5,796 nucleotides of DNA from Chloroflexota bacterium (GCA_003242205.1 QGUR01000294.1:1-5796), one strand, 5' to 3'. Shown: positions 1 to 5,796, counted from the stretch's first letter. The notes: generated by a model not told the origin, from the letters alone. Translations and numbers: made by a program.

Positions 1-140
1 CGTCGGGCTGCACCACCGAGGTCGATGCCGAAGCCATCGAAGCGATTCTCGCGAATCCATCCGCGTACCACCTGAGCATCTACACCAATGAATTCCCAAG
101 CGGCGCGATTCGCGGGCAGCTTCTGGGCGCGGGCAGTTAA
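1..140 (+). CDS. CHRD-domain protein, C-terminal fragment
   Basis: Only the last 45 residues are present, read from base 3 to the TAA at 138-140; the 5' part lies outside the window. The visible sequence contains the typical end of a CHRD domain: a Cys-Thr-Thr-Glu segment, then Ala-Asn-Pro-Ser-Ala-Tyr-His-Leu, then a Tyr-Thr-Asn-Glu-Phe-Pro-Ser-Gly-Ala-Ile-Arg-Gly-Gln-Leu finish. In CHRD proteins this finish is the hallmark last strand of the fold (N-P-x-x-Y ... F-P-x-G-x-I-R-G-Q-L). The domain is named after chordin. In bacteria it usually occurs in secreted or surface proteins of unknown role, often behind a signal peptide, which cannot be checked here. The protein ends four residues after the domain, so nothing follows it. 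A hairpin 27 nt downstream probably terminates the message. The family call is firm; the function is unknown. Confidence 0.85.
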   Translation, partial: SGCTTEVDAEAIEAILANPSAYHLSIYTNEFPSGAIRGQLLGAGS

Positions 141-167
141 GCCGCATAACCGGGTTTGAAGTAACGC

Positions 168-198
168 ATGAGGGGCCAACCGGCCCCTCATTTCGTTG
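168..198 (+). terminator. Probable intrinsic terminator after the CHRD gene
   Basis: A perfect 10-bp inverted repeat (168-177 with 182-191, arms ATGAGGGGCC/GGCCCCTCAT) encloses a 4-nt AACC loop. Only a short, imperfect T-rich stretch follows (191-197, TTTCGTT), so the U tract is weak. Its position 27 nt after the CHRD stop codon and about 90 nt before the alkC start fits a terminator that separates the two genes. Confidence 0.6.
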
Positions 199-283
199 CT
201 GGCCGAAGTGTGTGATTTCCGGCTGGCGCGTGGAAGGCGGGATGCGGCATAATGCGTCTGTCGCAATAGAACAGGTGTACCAA

Positions 284-1399
284 ATGCCCGAGCCGTTCAA
301 GAACCACTTCCATCCGGGTTTCACACGCGCGCTGGCCAACGCGATTCGCGCCGTTTATCCCGCTTTCGATACGGAGGCTTTTTTCGCCAGCGTCCACGAC
401 GAGCAATGGGAAGCGCGCGAGTTGAAAGCGCGCATGCGCCACATGACGGTATGCCTGCGCGCGTTTCTGCCCGACGACTACCGGTCGGCACTGGCGATCC
501 TGCGCGCGCTTGAGCCGCCGCCGGATCGCTATCGACTGGCGCTGTTGGTCCTGCCCGACTTCGTTGAGGTCTACGGCCTCGCTGACTGGGATGCTTCCAT
601 TGCCGCGCTGGAACAGTTCACGCAGCAATCGACCGCCGAGTTTGCGGTACGCCCGTTTATCATCGCCGATCAGCCGCGCATGATGGAACAAATGCTGCGC
701 TGGGCCGGGCATGAAAACGAGCATGTGCGGCGGCTCGCCAGTGAGGGATGCCGTCCGCGGCTGCCGTGGGGCGTGGCGCTGCCTGCGCTCAAACGCGATC
801 CGACGCCTATCCTGCCGGTCCTCGAACGCCTGAAAAACGACGAGTCGGAATACGTACGGCGCAGCGTGGCCAACAATCTGAATGATATTGCCAAGGACAA
901 TCCGGACATTGCGCTGGCCACGTTGCGGCGCTGGAACCGCGAGCATGGCGAGGGGGTTCGTTGGGTTGTGGCGCATGGCCTTCGCACGCTGGTCAAGGAG
1001 GGTAACCGCGATGCGCTGGCGCTGTTGGGCTATGAAGCCGATGGCGGCTTTGCGCTCAACGATCTGACGGTCACGCCGGATACGGTTCGGGTTGGCGAAA
1101 ATATCACGTTGCGGTTCGCCGTCGAGAACCGGGCCGGAGCGCCGCTCAACCTGATGATCGACTATATCATTCACCATGCCCGCGCCAACGGAAAACGCAG
1201 CCCTAAAGTCTTTAAACTGACCAAACGTACGCTTGCGCCGGGCGAGCGGGTGGAAATTCGCAGACAGCACAGCTTCAGGCCGGTGACGACCCGCCGCTAT
1301 TACGCCGGGGAACATGTAGCGGAAATCCAGATTAACGGCGTGGTCTGCGGCAGCGCGCCCTTTATGCTGGTCGACGCGCCGGATGGCGAACGGGCGTAG
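284..1399 (+). CDS. alkC: AlkC-type DNA alkylation repair glycosylase with Ig-like C-terminal domain
   Basis: This 371-residue protein should excise N3-alkylated bases (3-methyladenine, and 3-methylcytosine in studied AlkC enzymes) in base excision repair in the cytoplasm. It is recognised as AlkC from its conserved blocks: an N-terminal segment ending Val-Tyr-Pro-Ala-Phe-Asp (24-29), Leu-Lys-Ala-Arg-Met-Arg-His (47-53), Thr-Ala-Glu-Phe-Ala-Val-Arg-Pro-Phe (117-125), Glu-His-Val-Arg-Arg-Leu-Ala-Ser-Glu-Gly (146-155) and Glu-Tyr-Val-Arg-Arg-Ser-Val-Ala-Asn-Asn-Leu-Asn-Asp-Ile-Ala (189-203). These build a HEAT-like superhelix to about residue 250. Glu119, Glu154 and Asp201 fall at positions matching the active-site acids I recall for Pseudomonas fluorescens AlkC. 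Residues 257-363 form a beta-rich Ig-like domain, as in AlkC-alpha forms. I chose the ATG at 284 because family members begin here and AGGTG (273-277) lies 6 nt upstream; GTG 212 and ATG 242 are in frame but add unconserved residues. A CATAAT hexamer at 248-253 could be a -10 element, but I see no good -35. It stands alone, 115 nt before the next gene. Confidence 0.93.
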   Translation: MPEPFKNHFHPGFTRALANAIRAVYPAFDTEAFFASVHDEQWEARELKARMRHMTVCLRAFLPDDYRSALAILRALEPPPDRYRLALLVLPDFVEVYGLADWDASIAALEQFTQQSTAEFAVRPFIIADQPRMMEQMLRWAGHENEHVRRLASEGCRPRLPWGVALPALKRDPTPILPVLERLKNDESEYVRRSVANNLNDIAKDNPDIALATLRRWNREHGEGVRWVVAHGLRTLVKEGNRDALALLGYEADGGFALNDLTVTPDTVRVGENITLRFAVENRAGAPLNLMIDYIIHHARANGKRSPKVFKLTKRTLAPGERVEIRRQHSFRPVTTRRYYAGEHVAEIQINGVVCGSAPFMLVDAPDGERA

Positions 1400-1514
1400 G
1401 CCGCCGGTTGCCACATAAACGCCTAACGGCATCACCTGATTTGTGGGGTGCTTGGCCGCCGCCTGAATCGAGCATACTGTTTATAGCGCCTGCATCGATT
1501 CACGGAAGGCGGAT

Positions 1515-2234
1515 ATGGCCGGTACGATCGAGACAAACACTGGCGACGACACCGGAAAACTGGTCCGGCTCTGGTGGCGCAAGCAGATCACAGGGCTCCT
1601 GATCCTGATGGCGATTTTGTTCGCGTCGGCGGGCACGCTCTCGTGGCCGGCTGGCTGGCTCTATACCGGCGTTTATGCCGCGACGATCATCGCTCAGGCG
1701 ATCGTTGTGCTGCCGCGCCAGCCCGGCCTGATTGCCGAGCGCGCGAAGCTGCAACAGGGAACAAAATTCTGGGATATTGCGCTGACGCTGGTCGCGATTG
1801 TCCTGCTGCCGATGGTAAGCTGGGCCATTGCAGGGCTGGATTACCGTTACGGCTGGACGGCGGCACAGCCCGTTTGGATTCCTGTGGCCGGCCTGCTGCT
1901 GACGGCGCTTGGCTGGGGCATTGTGATCTGGTCGATGGCGAGCAATCCCTACTTCTCGGCGACGGTTCGCATTCAGGCCGAACGGGATCATCACACCGTT
2001 TCCTCCGGCCCCTACAGGTTTATCCGGCATCCGGGTTACGTTGGCACGATCATTTTCCATCTGGCCATGCCACTGGTTGTTGGCTCGCTGCCGGCTTTCT
2101 ATCCCAACCTCGTGACGGCGGCGCTTCTGGTGCTGCGAACCGCGCTCGAAGACCGCACGCTGCGGGACGAACTGCCGGGCTATCGCGAGTACGCTGCCCG
2201 CACGCGCTATCGCCTGATTCCCGGCGTCTGGTGA
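1515..2234 (+). CDS. Integral membrane methyltransferase, isoprenylcysteine carboxyl methyltransferase (ICMT) type
   Basis: This 239-residue polytopic membrane protein has hydrophobic helices at roughly 25-42, 46-66, 84-107 and 118-141, and a C-terminal hydrophobic hairpin at about 175-207. The C-terminal half carries the ICMT/phospholipid methyltransferase signature: Gly-Pro-Tyr-Arg-Phe-Ile-Arg-His-Pro-Gly-Tyr-Val-Gly at 165-177, then Leu-Glu-Asp-Arg-Thr-Leu (211-216) and Gly-Tyr-Arg-Glu-Tyr-Ala (222-227). In this superfamily the R-H-P-x-Y-x-G block and the downstream acidic residues form the S-adenosylmethionine pocket. Bacteria without prenylated proteins use such enzymes on lipids or unknown small molecules, so the substrate cannot be named. 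The start is supported by GGAAGG (1504-1509) five bases before the ATG. Partial promoter hexamers (TTGGCC 1452-1457, CATACT 1473-1478) lie upstream, but their 15-bp spacing is short. The gene converges on the minus-strand glycosyltransferase with only 12 nt between stop codons and no obvious hairpin there. Confidence 0.88.
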   Translation: MAGTIETNTGDDTGKLVRLWWRKQITGLLILMAILFASAGTLSWPAGWLYTGVYAATIIAQAIVVLPRQPGLIAERAKLQQGTKFWDIALTLVAIVLLPMVSWAIAGLDYRYGWTAAQPVWIPVAGLLLTALGWGIVIWSMASNPYFSATVRIQAERDHHTVSSGPYRFIRHPGYVGTIIFHLAMPLVVGSLPAFYPNLVTAALLVLRTALEDRTLRDELPGYREYAARTRYRLIPGVW

Positions 2235-2246
2235 TGCGGCCCCGCG

Positions 2247-4019
2247 CTAGCCGTAAATGCCGGTATCGACAAACCAGACGTCGTTCTCCGATGCCTGCAT
2301 TTCGATGATCTGGCGGTCGGGGAACTGTTCGAGTATTTGGTCGCGCACGTTGGGCGAGTATAGCCACGCGGCGACGATGTCGCTGTCCAGATAGGGGCTG
2401 GTGACGGCCATCAGGCTGCCGAGCGCCCGCCAGCGCACGTTGCTGCCGCTGATGAGCACCAGCACGGGCCGGTCGCCTTCGCGCCGCGCCTCGACGCCTT
2501 CAATCACGTCCTGATTGATCTGGTTGAAGCGGTAGAGCAGGCCGATGCGCGGCAGGCTGTAGGCGAACAGGCTGAAGATGAGAACGGCGGCGACGAGCGG
2601 GTAAACCAGCGCGCGCCCGACGCGCCGGGCCAGCCACGCCAGCGGCAGCGCGCTCAACAGGGCCAGCGCCGGTAAAGCCTCGAAATAGTAGCGCGTGCTG
2701 TAGCGCTGCGAGCCGATCCAGTAGGCAAGCTGTGCCATGATCAGGCCGAGCGCTACTGCGACGAGCAGCCAACTCCATGTATCGCGCACGGGCCGCGTCG
2801 AACGCCATGTGACGGCCAGCGGCAGCACCAACCACAGCCCGGCGACGGCCAGCCAGATATACGACCACGTTGGGTCTCGCGTCAGCGCGCCACCCTGATA
2901 CTCGAAGATGAAGACCAGCCACGCCAACCCGACGCCGAGCCACAGCCAGACCCACAACGCGCGCCGTCTAAACGCGGCCCACAGGCCAAACGGCAGCAGA
3001 ATCCAGCTTACGCCGGTGATCGGGTAGTAATCGCCTTCGTACAGCAAATGCTGCTGCGCTTCAGGCGTCAGATCGCCCAGTTGCCAGCCGAAGAGGTCGG
3101 CGGCCATGAGCGAAAGGTCGAAGCGCATGTGACGCACGCCGCGTTCCAGATTGTGCCCGCCTTCGCCCCGTTCGGAGCTGCGCCCGCAGCAGGGGCCGAA
3201 GCCGACGGTATCGTAGGACCAGACGAGGGTATACAGATTGCGCGTCGGGTCGCCTGTGGCGGCGGCGCTGTAGATGGGAATGCTCGCGCCGAGGATGATC
3301 GTCATGACGCTGAGCGCGACCAGCGGTTTCAGCCGCGACCAGAAATGCGCTCCCCCGGCGGCCAGCGCTCTGGCAAGCCGGACGAGGCTCCACGCGACGA
3401 ACGGCAGCGCGATACCGGCCGCCGTCAGCGGGCGGTTGGCCAGCACCGCGCCGAGCGCCAGCCCGGCGACCAGCCCCCAGCCGAGCGGATGTTTGCCGCG
3501 CTCCATGCGCCAGTAGGCGTAGATGAACAGCAATACGCCGAAGAGCGCCGCTGTATGGCCCATCAGCGTGGCGTTCAGCAGCAGCGCCATCGGCGAGAAA
3601 GCCACCAGCCCGGCGGCGATCAGCCCGGCGTCCCGGTTATACAGCTCGCTGCCAAAGCGGTAGACCAGTGCGACGGCCAGTGCGCTGAAGAAGGCGTTGA
3701 CGACCCACGGCTCGCCCATCGCCACGCCGGTCGCCAGCAGGGCAGGCCAGCCCGGCGTGTACTTACCGAAGCGCTTGCCCTCGTAATCGACCACGAAGGG
3801 CTGCCAGAAGGCGCGGCGCGGCTGTGGCGACTCGATCACCAGATCGCCGCGGGCGATGACCTTCGCCTGAAACAGGTAGGCGACTTCGTCCTCCAGATGA
3901 GGCAGCCGCTCGAATACCGTACGGCTGAGATAGGCGCTCATGAAAAAGCTGAACAGGACCAGCGCCAGCGCCAAAGCCCGATGAACGGGCCATTTGGTTG
4001 GTTGCGTCCGGGCATCCAT
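2247..4019 (-). CDS. GT-C fold membrane glycosyltransferase (GT39/ArnT-like)
   Basis: This 590-residue protein has about 12 predicted membrane helices (about 13-33, 104-121, 131-150, 154-170, 180-215 as a pair, 232-252, 337-372 as a pair, 384-403, 415-436, 446-464, 470-489) and a soluble C-terminal tail of about 100 residues. Right after helix 1 comes His-Leu-Glu-Asp-Glu-Val-Ala-Tyr-Leu (41-49), the acidic first-loop motif of GT-C enzymes. In PMT and ArnT relatives the acidic residue there serves catalysis with a polyprenyl-phosphate sugar donor on the outer face of the membrane. Phe-Gly-Lys-Tyr-Thr-Pro-Gly-Trp-Pro (84-92) and Arg-Tyr-Tyr-Phe-Glu-Ala-Leu-Pro (443-450) also fit this group. Donor and acceptor are unknown; envelope glycan, lipid or protein glycosylation is inferred. 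The ATG at 4017-4019 is the only reasonable start, because an in-frame stop (TAA, 4041-4043) lies seven codons upstream. Its Shine-Dalgarno is weak. A CATACT hexamer (4056-4061, minus strand) might be its -10. It is transcribed divergently from rplI. Confidence 0.85.
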   Translation of the reverse strand: MDARTQPTKWPVHRALALALVLFSFFMSAYLSRTVFERLPHLEDEVAYLFQAKVIARGDLVIESPQPRRAFWQPFVVDYEGKRFGKYTPGWPALLATGVAMGEPWVVNAFFSALAVALVYRFGSELYNRDAGLIAAGLVAFSPMALLLNATLMGHTAALFGVLLFIYAYWRMERGKHPLGWGLVAGLALGAVLANRPLTAAGIALPFVAWSLVRLARALAAGGAHFWSRLKPLVALSVMTIILGASIPIYSAAATGDPTRNLYTLVWSYDTVGFGPCCGRSSERGEGGHNLERGVRHMRFDLSLMAADLFGWQLGDLTPEAQQHLLYEGDYYPITGVSWILLPFGLWAAFRRRALWVWLWLGVGLAWLVFIFEYQGGALTRDPTWSYIWLAVAGLWLVLPLAVTWRSTRPVRDTWSWLLVAVALGLIMAQLAYWIGSQRYSTRYYFEALPALALLSALPLAWLARRVGRALVYPLVAAVLIFSLFAYSLPRIGLLYRFNQINQDVIEGVEARREGDRPVLVLISGSNVRWRALGSLMAVTSPYLDSDIVAAWLYSPNVRDQILEQFPDRQIIEMQASENDVWFVDTGIYG

Positions 4020-4098
4020 AGGATCGTTGCCGCTTATTTCTTACGGAAGTCATTTAGTATGCCGGAAATGCCCCGGCCTCGCTATGGTGAACTCACAC

Positions 4099-4127
4099 TT
4101 GGCACAGCGGGGTCCCCTGTTTATAAT
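4099..4127 (+). promoter_or_regulatory. Sigma70-type promoter driving rplI
   Basis: TTGGCA at 4099-4104 and a perfect TATAAT at 4122-4127 are separated by exactly 17 bp, the optimal spacing for a housekeeping sigma factor. Transcription would begin near 4134, giving a leader of about 74 nt before the rplI ATG. It lies in the 188-nt divergent gap between the glycosyltransferase and rplI, and a strong constitutive promoter suits a ribosomal protein gene. The call rests on sequence match alone. Confidence 0.7.
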
Positions 4128-4207
4128 GCACGGTCGATTCGGTAACTACAGTGCATGCAAATTGCGGCCCGGTTGGGCATGAAAATGATGCGGGAAGGTT
4201 TAGTCCG

Positions 4208-4885
4208 ATGAAAGTATTGCTCCTGAGCGACGTATACAAGCACGGCGTCGCGGGCGAGGTCGTCGAAGTGGCGGACGGCTTCGCGCGTAACTGGCTGATT
4301 CCGAAGAAGCTGGCCGTGAAAGCGACGCCCGGCGCGCTGAAGCAGGCCGAGAGTCTGCGCGCTCAGGCGGAAGCCCGCCGCGCCCAGCTTGACGCCCGGC
4401 TGAACGAGCTGGCGCGTCAGATTGACGGCGTCGAACTGATCTTTGCCCGCCGCGCCTCGCCGACCGGCAGGCTGTTTGGCTCCGTCACTACCACGGAAAT
4501 CGCCGAGGCGCTGAACGAAAAGACCGGCATCGACATTAACCGGCGGCGCATCAGCCAGCAGCCGCTGCGCGACATCGGTACGCATGAAGTGCCGGTGCGA
4601 TTGGGCACGGAAATTTCGCCCGTTCTGCGGATTACAATCGTGCGCGAAGAAGACTACGAACGCTTTATGCGCGAGCGCGAGCAAAGCCAGCAGGCCGAAA
4701 CGGCGGGGGGAGCCGTTGGCGAACTCGCCGAGGCCGTGGCCGAAGCTGCGGGCAATGTCGTCGAAGGCATTTCGAACGCGGTTGCGTCGGCTGTGGACGC
4801 CGTGCGTGATGCCCTTCCGGGTCAGGAAGCGGATGATCAGGGTGGCGACCAGGGCGCAGACGAAGAAACCCGCGCCGCTGACTAA
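4208..4885 (+). CDS. rplI: 50S ribosomal protein bL9 with long C-terminal extension
   Basis: bL9 binds 23S rRNA at the base of the L1 stalk and reaches out from the large subunit, supporting reading-frame fidelity. The N-terminal RNA-binding domain is unmistakable: Met-Lys-Val-Leu-Leu-Leu at the start, then Gly-Glu-Val-Val-Glu-Val-Ala-Asp-Gly-Phe-Ala-Arg-Asn-Trp-Leu-Ile-Pro-Lys (16-33), the family signature. A long charged helix (about 41-74) leads to the C-terminal domain (about 75-150; Arg-Leu-Phe-Gly-Ser-Val-Thr at 88-94). bL9 usually ends near residue 148-150. This one runs to 225, adding an Ala-rich amphipathic stretch (about 165-204) and an acidic Asp/Glu/Gln tail (207-225). The start at 4208 is set by homology and by GGGAAGG (4192-4198) nine bases upstream; the in-frame ATG-like start at 4151 would add 19 unconserved residues. 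Unusually, rpsF, ssb and rpsR are not adjacent upstream; instead a divergent glycosyltransferase is. The gene has its own promoter and a terminator 23 nt after the stop. Confidence 0.97.
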   Translation: MKVLLLSDVYKHGVAGEVVEVADGFARNWLIPKKLAVKATPGALKQAESLRAQAEARRAQLDARLNELARQIDGVELIFARRASPTGRLFGSVTTTEIAEALNEKTGIDINRRRISQQPLRDIGTHEVPVRLGTEISPVLRITIVREEDYERFMREREQSQQAETAGGAVGELAEAVAEAAGNVVEGISNAVASAVDAVRDALPGQEADDQGGDQGADEETRAAD

Positions 4886-4908
4886 AGCCATCTGCATAAC
4901 GATTGCCT

Positions 4909-4956
4909 AAAGGAGGCGGCCCCGCCGGTTTGACCGTGTACGGGGCTGCTTTTTTT
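4909..4956 (+). terminator. Strong intrinsic terminator after rplI
   Basis: A long hairpin pairs 4909-4924 with 4941-4956. Its core GCGGCCCCG/CGGGGCTGC (4916-4924 with 4941-4949) is nine pairs including one G-U, and A/G-to-T pairs extend it outward. The 16-nt loop can fold into a small inner hairpin (4926-4929 with 4933-4936). A run of seven T follows at 4950-4956. The left arm also contains AAAGGAGG (4909-4916), which looks like a perfect Shine-Dalgarno but has no plausible start codon after it, so it is best read as the A-side of the terminator stem. It ends 22 nt before the rodZ-like ATG. Confidence 0.88.
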
Positions 4957-4978
4957 AGAGCAAGAGGACTGTTTGAGT

Positions 4979-5796
4979 ATGGATGCACAGGCGCTTGGCC
5001 GCTATTTGCGCCAGTCGCGAGAAGCCAGAGAACTCACGCTGGAAGATGCGGAGCAGGCGCTTCGCATTCGCCGGCGCGTACTTGAGTCTTTTGAGCTTGG
5101 CGATTTCAACATTCCCGATATGTCGGTCGTCCAGATTCGCGGGTTCATACGCAACTATGCCCGTTTCCTCGGTCTGGACGAGCAGAAGATGGTTGACTAC
5201 TACGAAGCCGTGCGTCTGGCCGAAACCTACGGCCCGCCGCGCGGCGGTAAGTACGCCAATCGCGGCAAAGGCAAGGGCGGCAAAAAGAAAAAGCGCGATA
5301 CGCAGCCTGTGCCGTCCGTCGCCGTGCCGGTCGCCGCGCGTTCCATTACCGACACCGACCCCTCGTTACCGCCCGTTCCTATCACGTTGGTCGAACAGCG
5401 CAAGAGCGGGGGCGGCATTTTCAACCTGTTGCTGCGGCTGCTGGTGGCGGGGGCCGCGCTATCGGTGATTGTGTTTGTGGCCGTGCAGTTACTCGATGAA
5501 GGCAATGGTCTGAACACGAACGGCGGCGACATTCTTGGCGAACTTCCGCCTTCACCGACCCACACGCCGCCGCCGCAGATCACGCCCGCGGCGCTGTTGC
5601 CGACGTTGCCGCCGGAACCGGTGGCCGGCTCCAATTACACGGGCAGTGGCGTGCTTGTCAATCTGGCCGTGACGCAGCGTACATGGCTGAGCATCGAAAC
5701 CGATGGCGTTCATGAGGATGCAGAAAAAAGGAGCCGGGGGAGACAAAGCAAAATTTGGGCTTTAAAAACGGGTGGTGAAAGGGAAGAAAACAGGGG
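4979..5796 (+). CDS. RodZ-like helix-turn-helix membrane protein, 3' end missing
   Basis: The frame stays open for 272 codons to the window edge with no stop. Residues 3-68 form a RodZ-type helix-turn-helix (HTH_25-like): Leu-Gly-Arg-Tyr-Leu-Arg near the start, Glu-Leu-Thr-Leu-Glu-Asp-Ala in the middle, and Val-Gln-Ile-Arg-Gly-Phe-Ile-Arg-Asn-Tyr-Ala at 51-61. A Gly/Lys-rich basic stretch (95-106) precedes a single membrane helix (about 147-171). Outside lies a Ser/Thr/Pro-rich linker (about 189-215), then the start of a DUF4115-type beta domain (Val-Leu-Val-Asn-Leu at 225-229, Thr-Trp-Leu-Ser-Ile-Glu-Thr-Asp-Gly at 235-243). RodZ links MreB filaments to the elongation machinery in rod-shaped bacteria; a shape role here is inferred. 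ATG 4979 follows AGAGGA (4963-4968) by 10 nt; an in-frame TTG at 4973 is an alternative. A terminator hairpin ends 22 nt upstream, so expression needs readthrough or a promoter inside rplI. Residues after about 244 do not look like DUF4115 and are probably distorted by sequence error. Confidence 0.87.
   Translation, partial: MDAQALGRYLRQSREARELTLEDAEQALRIRRRVLESFELGDFNIPDMSVVQIRGFIRNYARFLGLDEQKMVDYYEAVRLAETYGPPRGGKYANRGKGKGGKKKKRDTQPVPSVAVPVAARSITDTDPSLPPVPITLVEQRKSGGGIFNLLLRLLVAGAALSVIVFVAVQLLDEGNGLNTNGGDILGELPPSPTHTPPPQITPAALLPTLPPEPVAGSNYTGSGVLVNLAVTQRTWLSIETDGVHEDAEKRSRGRQSKIWALKTGGEREENR
5711..5796. other. Degraded or low-quality sequence at the window end
   Basis: Base composition changes abruptly after about 5710. 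The last 86 bases hold only nine C, against roughly a third C upstream, and are full of short A, G and T runs (A6 at 5724-5729, G5 at 5736-5740, A5 at 5764-5768, G4 at 5793-5796). The rodZ-like frame is formally open but loses family resemblance here. This pattern fits a low-quality read end or contig edge better than real biology. Confidence 0.6.

Noticed and set aside
188..1435. A 415-codon minus-strand reading frame opposite alkC
   Set aside because: It is an antisense shadow created by the GC-rich codon use of alkC. Its product is Arg/Gln/His-rich with no recognisable family, while the plus strand has clear AlkC motifs throughout.
1574..2308. A 244-codon plus-strand frame overlapping the methyltransferase
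   Set aside because: It is an out-of-frame shadow lacking the membrane helices and the Arg-His-Pro-Gly-Tyr-Val-Gly motif that the 1515 frame encodes.
3048..4145. A 365-codon plus-strand reading frame opposite the glycosyltransferase
   Set aside because: It is a shadow: the product is dominated by Arg, Gln and Gly with no domain, and it would overlap the rplI promoter. The minus strand gives a coherent 12-helix GT-C protein.
4134..4207. The rplI leader as a riboswitch or ribosomal-protein autoregulatory element
   Set aside because: It contains small hairpins only (a GCCC/GGGC stem near 4167-4178 and short GCAT/ATGC repeats). About 74 nt with no recognisable conserved motif is too little to support a regulatory RNA.
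4121..4897. A 258-codon minus-strand reading frame opposite rplI
   Set aside because: It runs across the unmistakable bL9 gene and the rplI promoter -10 element and matches no family I recognise.
4903..5085. A 60-codon plus-strand frame following the AAAGGAGG at 4909-4916
   Set aside because: Its start lies before the Shine-Dalgarno-like sequence. It crosses the terminator and overlaps the N-terminus of the rodZ-like gene in another frame, and the product has no protein-like features.

Overview
The window looks like about 5.8 kb of ordinary bacterial chromosome, high in GC and densely coding. The gene families suggest Chloroflexota, perhaps an Anaerolineae-like lineage. That placement is an inference from gene style, not a phylogenetic result. 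The cues are a RodZ-like protein with a Ser/Thr/Pro-rich outer linker, a large GT-C membrane glycosyltransferase, and an AlkC DNA glycosylase with a C-terminal Ig-like domain. The right end looks like a contig edge with degraded sequence.

Layout, left to right. (1) Positions 1-140 hold the C-terminal end of a CHRD-domain protein, followed by a perfect 10-bp hairpin at 168-191 that probably ends its transcript. (2) Positions 284-1399 encode an AlkC-type DNA alkylation repair glycosylase. (3) Positions 1515-2234 encode an integral membrane methyltransferase of the isoprenylcysteine carboxyl methyltransferase (ICMT) type. (4) Converging on it from the minus strand, 12 nt away, is a 590-residue polytopic GT-C (GT39/ArnT-like) glycosyltransferase at 2247-4019. 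(5) A 188-nt divergent intergenic region contains a near-consensus promoter (TTGGCA-17-TATAAT) reading right. (6) Positions 4208-4885 encode ribosomal protein bL9 with an unusual Ala/acidic C-terminal extension of about 70 residues. (7) A strong intrinsic terminator lies at 4909-4956. (8) From 4979 to the window end runs a RodZ-like protein: cytoplasmic helix-turn-helix, basic stretch, one membrane helix, Pro-rich linker, and the start of a DUF4115-type outer domain.

The genes do not form one pathway. The set mixes DNA repair (alkC), membrane or lipid methylation, envelope glycosylation, translation (rplI) and cell shape (rodZ-like). Only rplI and rodZ-like could be co-transcribed, and a terminator hairpin separates them. 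I see no RNA genes, CRISPR arrays, insertion sequences, phage genes or toxin-antitoxin genes, and no convincing undescribed multi-gene system. The points most worth a second look are the 11-residue periodic amphipathic tail on bL9, the terminator/Shine-Dalgarno arrangement before rodZ, and the probable frameshift or sequence decay in the last 86 bases.
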